Shown here: one piece after another, positions 62,992-64,000 of the stretch
Position numbering within the stretch: the stretch's first letter is position 1
Layout: every line of letters starts with the position of its first letter
DNA from: GWF2-33-9 sp964500435
Lineage (GTDB): Bacteria; Bacteroidota; Ignavibacteria; Kapaibacteriales; UBA2268
Assembly (NCBI GenBank): GCA_964500435.1
Contig: CAZCNL010000007.1
Span: 62,001-126,000, forward strand
DNA: 64,000 nucleotides
Direction of reading: 5' to 3'
Made by a program: the position numbers and the translations under genes
The notes under the pieces: generated by a model
Told to the model about the DNA's origin: nothing
The model's input: the letters and a program-made list of their open reading frames with translations, nothing else
The model's database searches: none

Positions 62992-64000
62992 ATGGATAAT
63001 AATTTTCCAAATAGACATAATGTTCAAAGTGATAATAATTTCGGTTTTTCGAATAATAAAGCAATCGGTAAACTACCTGAACCATTGCCCTCGCCACTAC
63101 TTTTGAATTTAGGTTGCGGAAAAGATGTCAGAGAGGGGTTTATTAATATAGATTTATTCAGTGATGACCAGCGAGTTGTTTATATGGATATCCGAAAATT
63201 GGAATTCGAGGATAATTCTGTTGATTTAATTTTAGCAAGTGATATTTTAGAACATTTTTCACATCGTGAAATTGATTCAATTTTATACGAATGGGCAAGA
63301 GTTTTAAAACCAAATGGTGAATTAATTATCCGTTCCCCTTCTTTGAAATTACAAACTAAAGCGTACTTAACTGGTGCTTGGAATGCAGATATAGCTTCTT
63401 ATATGATTTTTGGAGGTCAAACTAATCCCGGAGATTATCATTGCGTTGCTTTTGACCACCAATCAATCAGTCTACATTTACAAAAGGCGGGTTTGAAAAT
63501 GTATTCTTATGAAGAGCAAGATATTCCTCAAGATAAAGGATTTATAAATTTAAATTTCATTGCTCGGGCTAAAAAGGTTGTAAATATTGACGAAAATGAT
63601 AATGAAGAAAATATTAATTTATTAAAAGAATTAATAAATTCCGATAAGTCAAAAAATAAACCTCAATTAAATATAGTTTGGGAAGGAACACAGTTTGTTT
63701 ACCACTCTTTGGCTTTAGTTAATCGGGAACACTGTCTAAACATCATCAATTCTAATGTTGCTAATTTGACAATAATTCCATACGGAACAGATAAATTTTC
63801 CCCTGCCGAAAAACCTGAATTCAATAAATTATTACAAAATGACATAAGATTCAAGGAACAAGTTCCGGAAGAAATTGAGAAATTACCTTATGTTTGGATA
63901 CGTCATCAATGGCCACCAAAAGATGAAATTCCTCAGGGAGCAAAATGGATTATTATGCAACCTTGGGAATTTACACAAATCAGAAAAGATATGTTCGAAA
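62992..64000 (+). CDS. Methyltransferase-glycosyltransferase protein, cut at the window end
   Basis: An ORF from ATG 62992, with AAAGGA 7-12 bases upstream, open to the window edge (336 residues visible). Residues about 1-30 are polar. About 37-190 form a class I SAM-dependent methyltransferase: LLNLGCGKDVREGFINID, then LILASDILEHFSHREIDSIL and WARVLKPNGELIIRSPS. After an acidic linker (DENDNEEN), KPQLNIVWEGTQFVYHSLALVNREH opens a second domain resembling a GT4-type glycosyltransferase, which continues past the end. It probably modifies cell-surface glycans. The 3' part is missing, so the second domain is uncertain. Confidence 0.8.
   Translation, partial: MDNNFPNRHNVQSDNNFGFSNNKAIGKLPEPLPSPLLLNLGCGKDVREGFINIDLFSDDQRVVYMDIRKLEFEDNSVDLILASDILEHFSHREIDSILYEWARVLKPNGELIIRSPSLKLQTKAYLTGAWNADIASYMIFGGQTNPGDYHCVAFDHQSISLHLQKAGLKMYSYEEQDIPQDKGFINLNFIARAKKVVNIDENDNEENINLLKELINSDKSKNKPQLNIVWEGTQFVYHSLALVNREHCLNIINSNVANLTIIPYGTDKFSPAEKPEFNKLLQNDIRFKEQVPEEIEKLPYVWIRHQWPPKDEIPQGAKWIIMQPWEFTQIRKDMFE

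Noticed and set aside
1..64000. CRISPR array, insertion sequence, integrase or prophage genes
   Set aside because: Searched by eye for regular spaced repeats, transposase motifs and phage structural genes; none seen.

Overview
The window is 64 kb of a strongly AT-rich bacterial chromosome from the Bacteroidota/Chlorobiota side of the tree. An Ignavibacteria or 'Candidatus Kapabacteria'-like lineage is my best guess. The evidence is: proteins with type IX secretion (T9SS) C-terminal sorting domains; a PorV/PorQ-family outer-membrane protein; a GWxTD-domain protein; a Bacteroidetes-type LptE; TonB-dependent receptor architecture with an N-terminal carboxypeptidase-regulatory-like domain; and several promoters of the form TTTG-N19-TAnnTTTG, the layout described for Bacteroides/Flavobacterium. 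No insertion sequence, prophage, CRISPR array or integrase was seen. The region looks like ordinary chromosome.

Layout. 1-0.5 kb: end of rpsO. 0.5-8.8 kb (minus): envelope and secreted proteins (GT2 glycosyltransferase, LptE, T9SS subtilase, a lipoprotein with five IPT/TIG domains fused to a formylglycine-generating-enzyme-like domain), then murB. 9.1-10.5 kb: rho with a glutamine-rich N-terminus and a long leader. 10.6-12.8 kb: aroA, a DJ-1/PfpI protein and acylphosphatase. 12.8-18.3 kb (plus): a patatin/POTRA/beta-barrel protein resembling type Vd autotransporters, DUF58, LemA and DUF3137 proteins. 18.3-20.7 kb (minus): an amino-acid ABC transporter with fused binding protein and permease. 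20.8-25.9 kb (plus): lipA-lipB, then ppk1 and a GT2. 25.9-31.5 kb (minus): an MBL hydrolase, an NTF2-like protein, an FN3 protein, two LPS-type enzymes (GT9 and LpxL-like acyltransferase) and a GWxTD protein.

31.6-44.6 kb (minus) is the most distinctive block. In transcription order it holds an ECF sigma factor, a membrane protein with an anti-sigma-like N-terminus and a predicted outer-membrane beta-barrel-like C-terminus, a T9SS-sorted BNR-repeat protein, a TonB-dependent-receptor-like protein, a 1510-residue secreted protein and a PorV-family protein, closed by a strong terminator. I read it as a possible sigma-controlled surface or secretion module.

44.8-50.0 kb (minus): a DEAD-box helicase and translation genes (infC-rpmI-rplT-pheS, rpsF-rplI). 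50.2-57.6 kb: sppA, a PerM-type transporter, a CsgG/FlgO-like protein, an HPt protein, RNase P RNA (rnpB), a SPOR-domain protein, nadB and a 59-residue winged-helix protein missed by simple ORF length filters. 57.7-61.8 kb (minus): a sortilin/VPS10-type beta-propeller protein, a LiaF-like and a PspC protein. 61.9-64 kb (plus): an outer-membrane-like protein, initiator tRNA-fMet, and a methyltransferase-glycosyltransferase protein running off the end.

The longest gene-free stretches are all under about 260 bases apart from the rnpB locus. Those with visible hairpins or promoters are listed; the rest showed nothing to report. All functions are assigned by reading motifs by eye; no database search was run.
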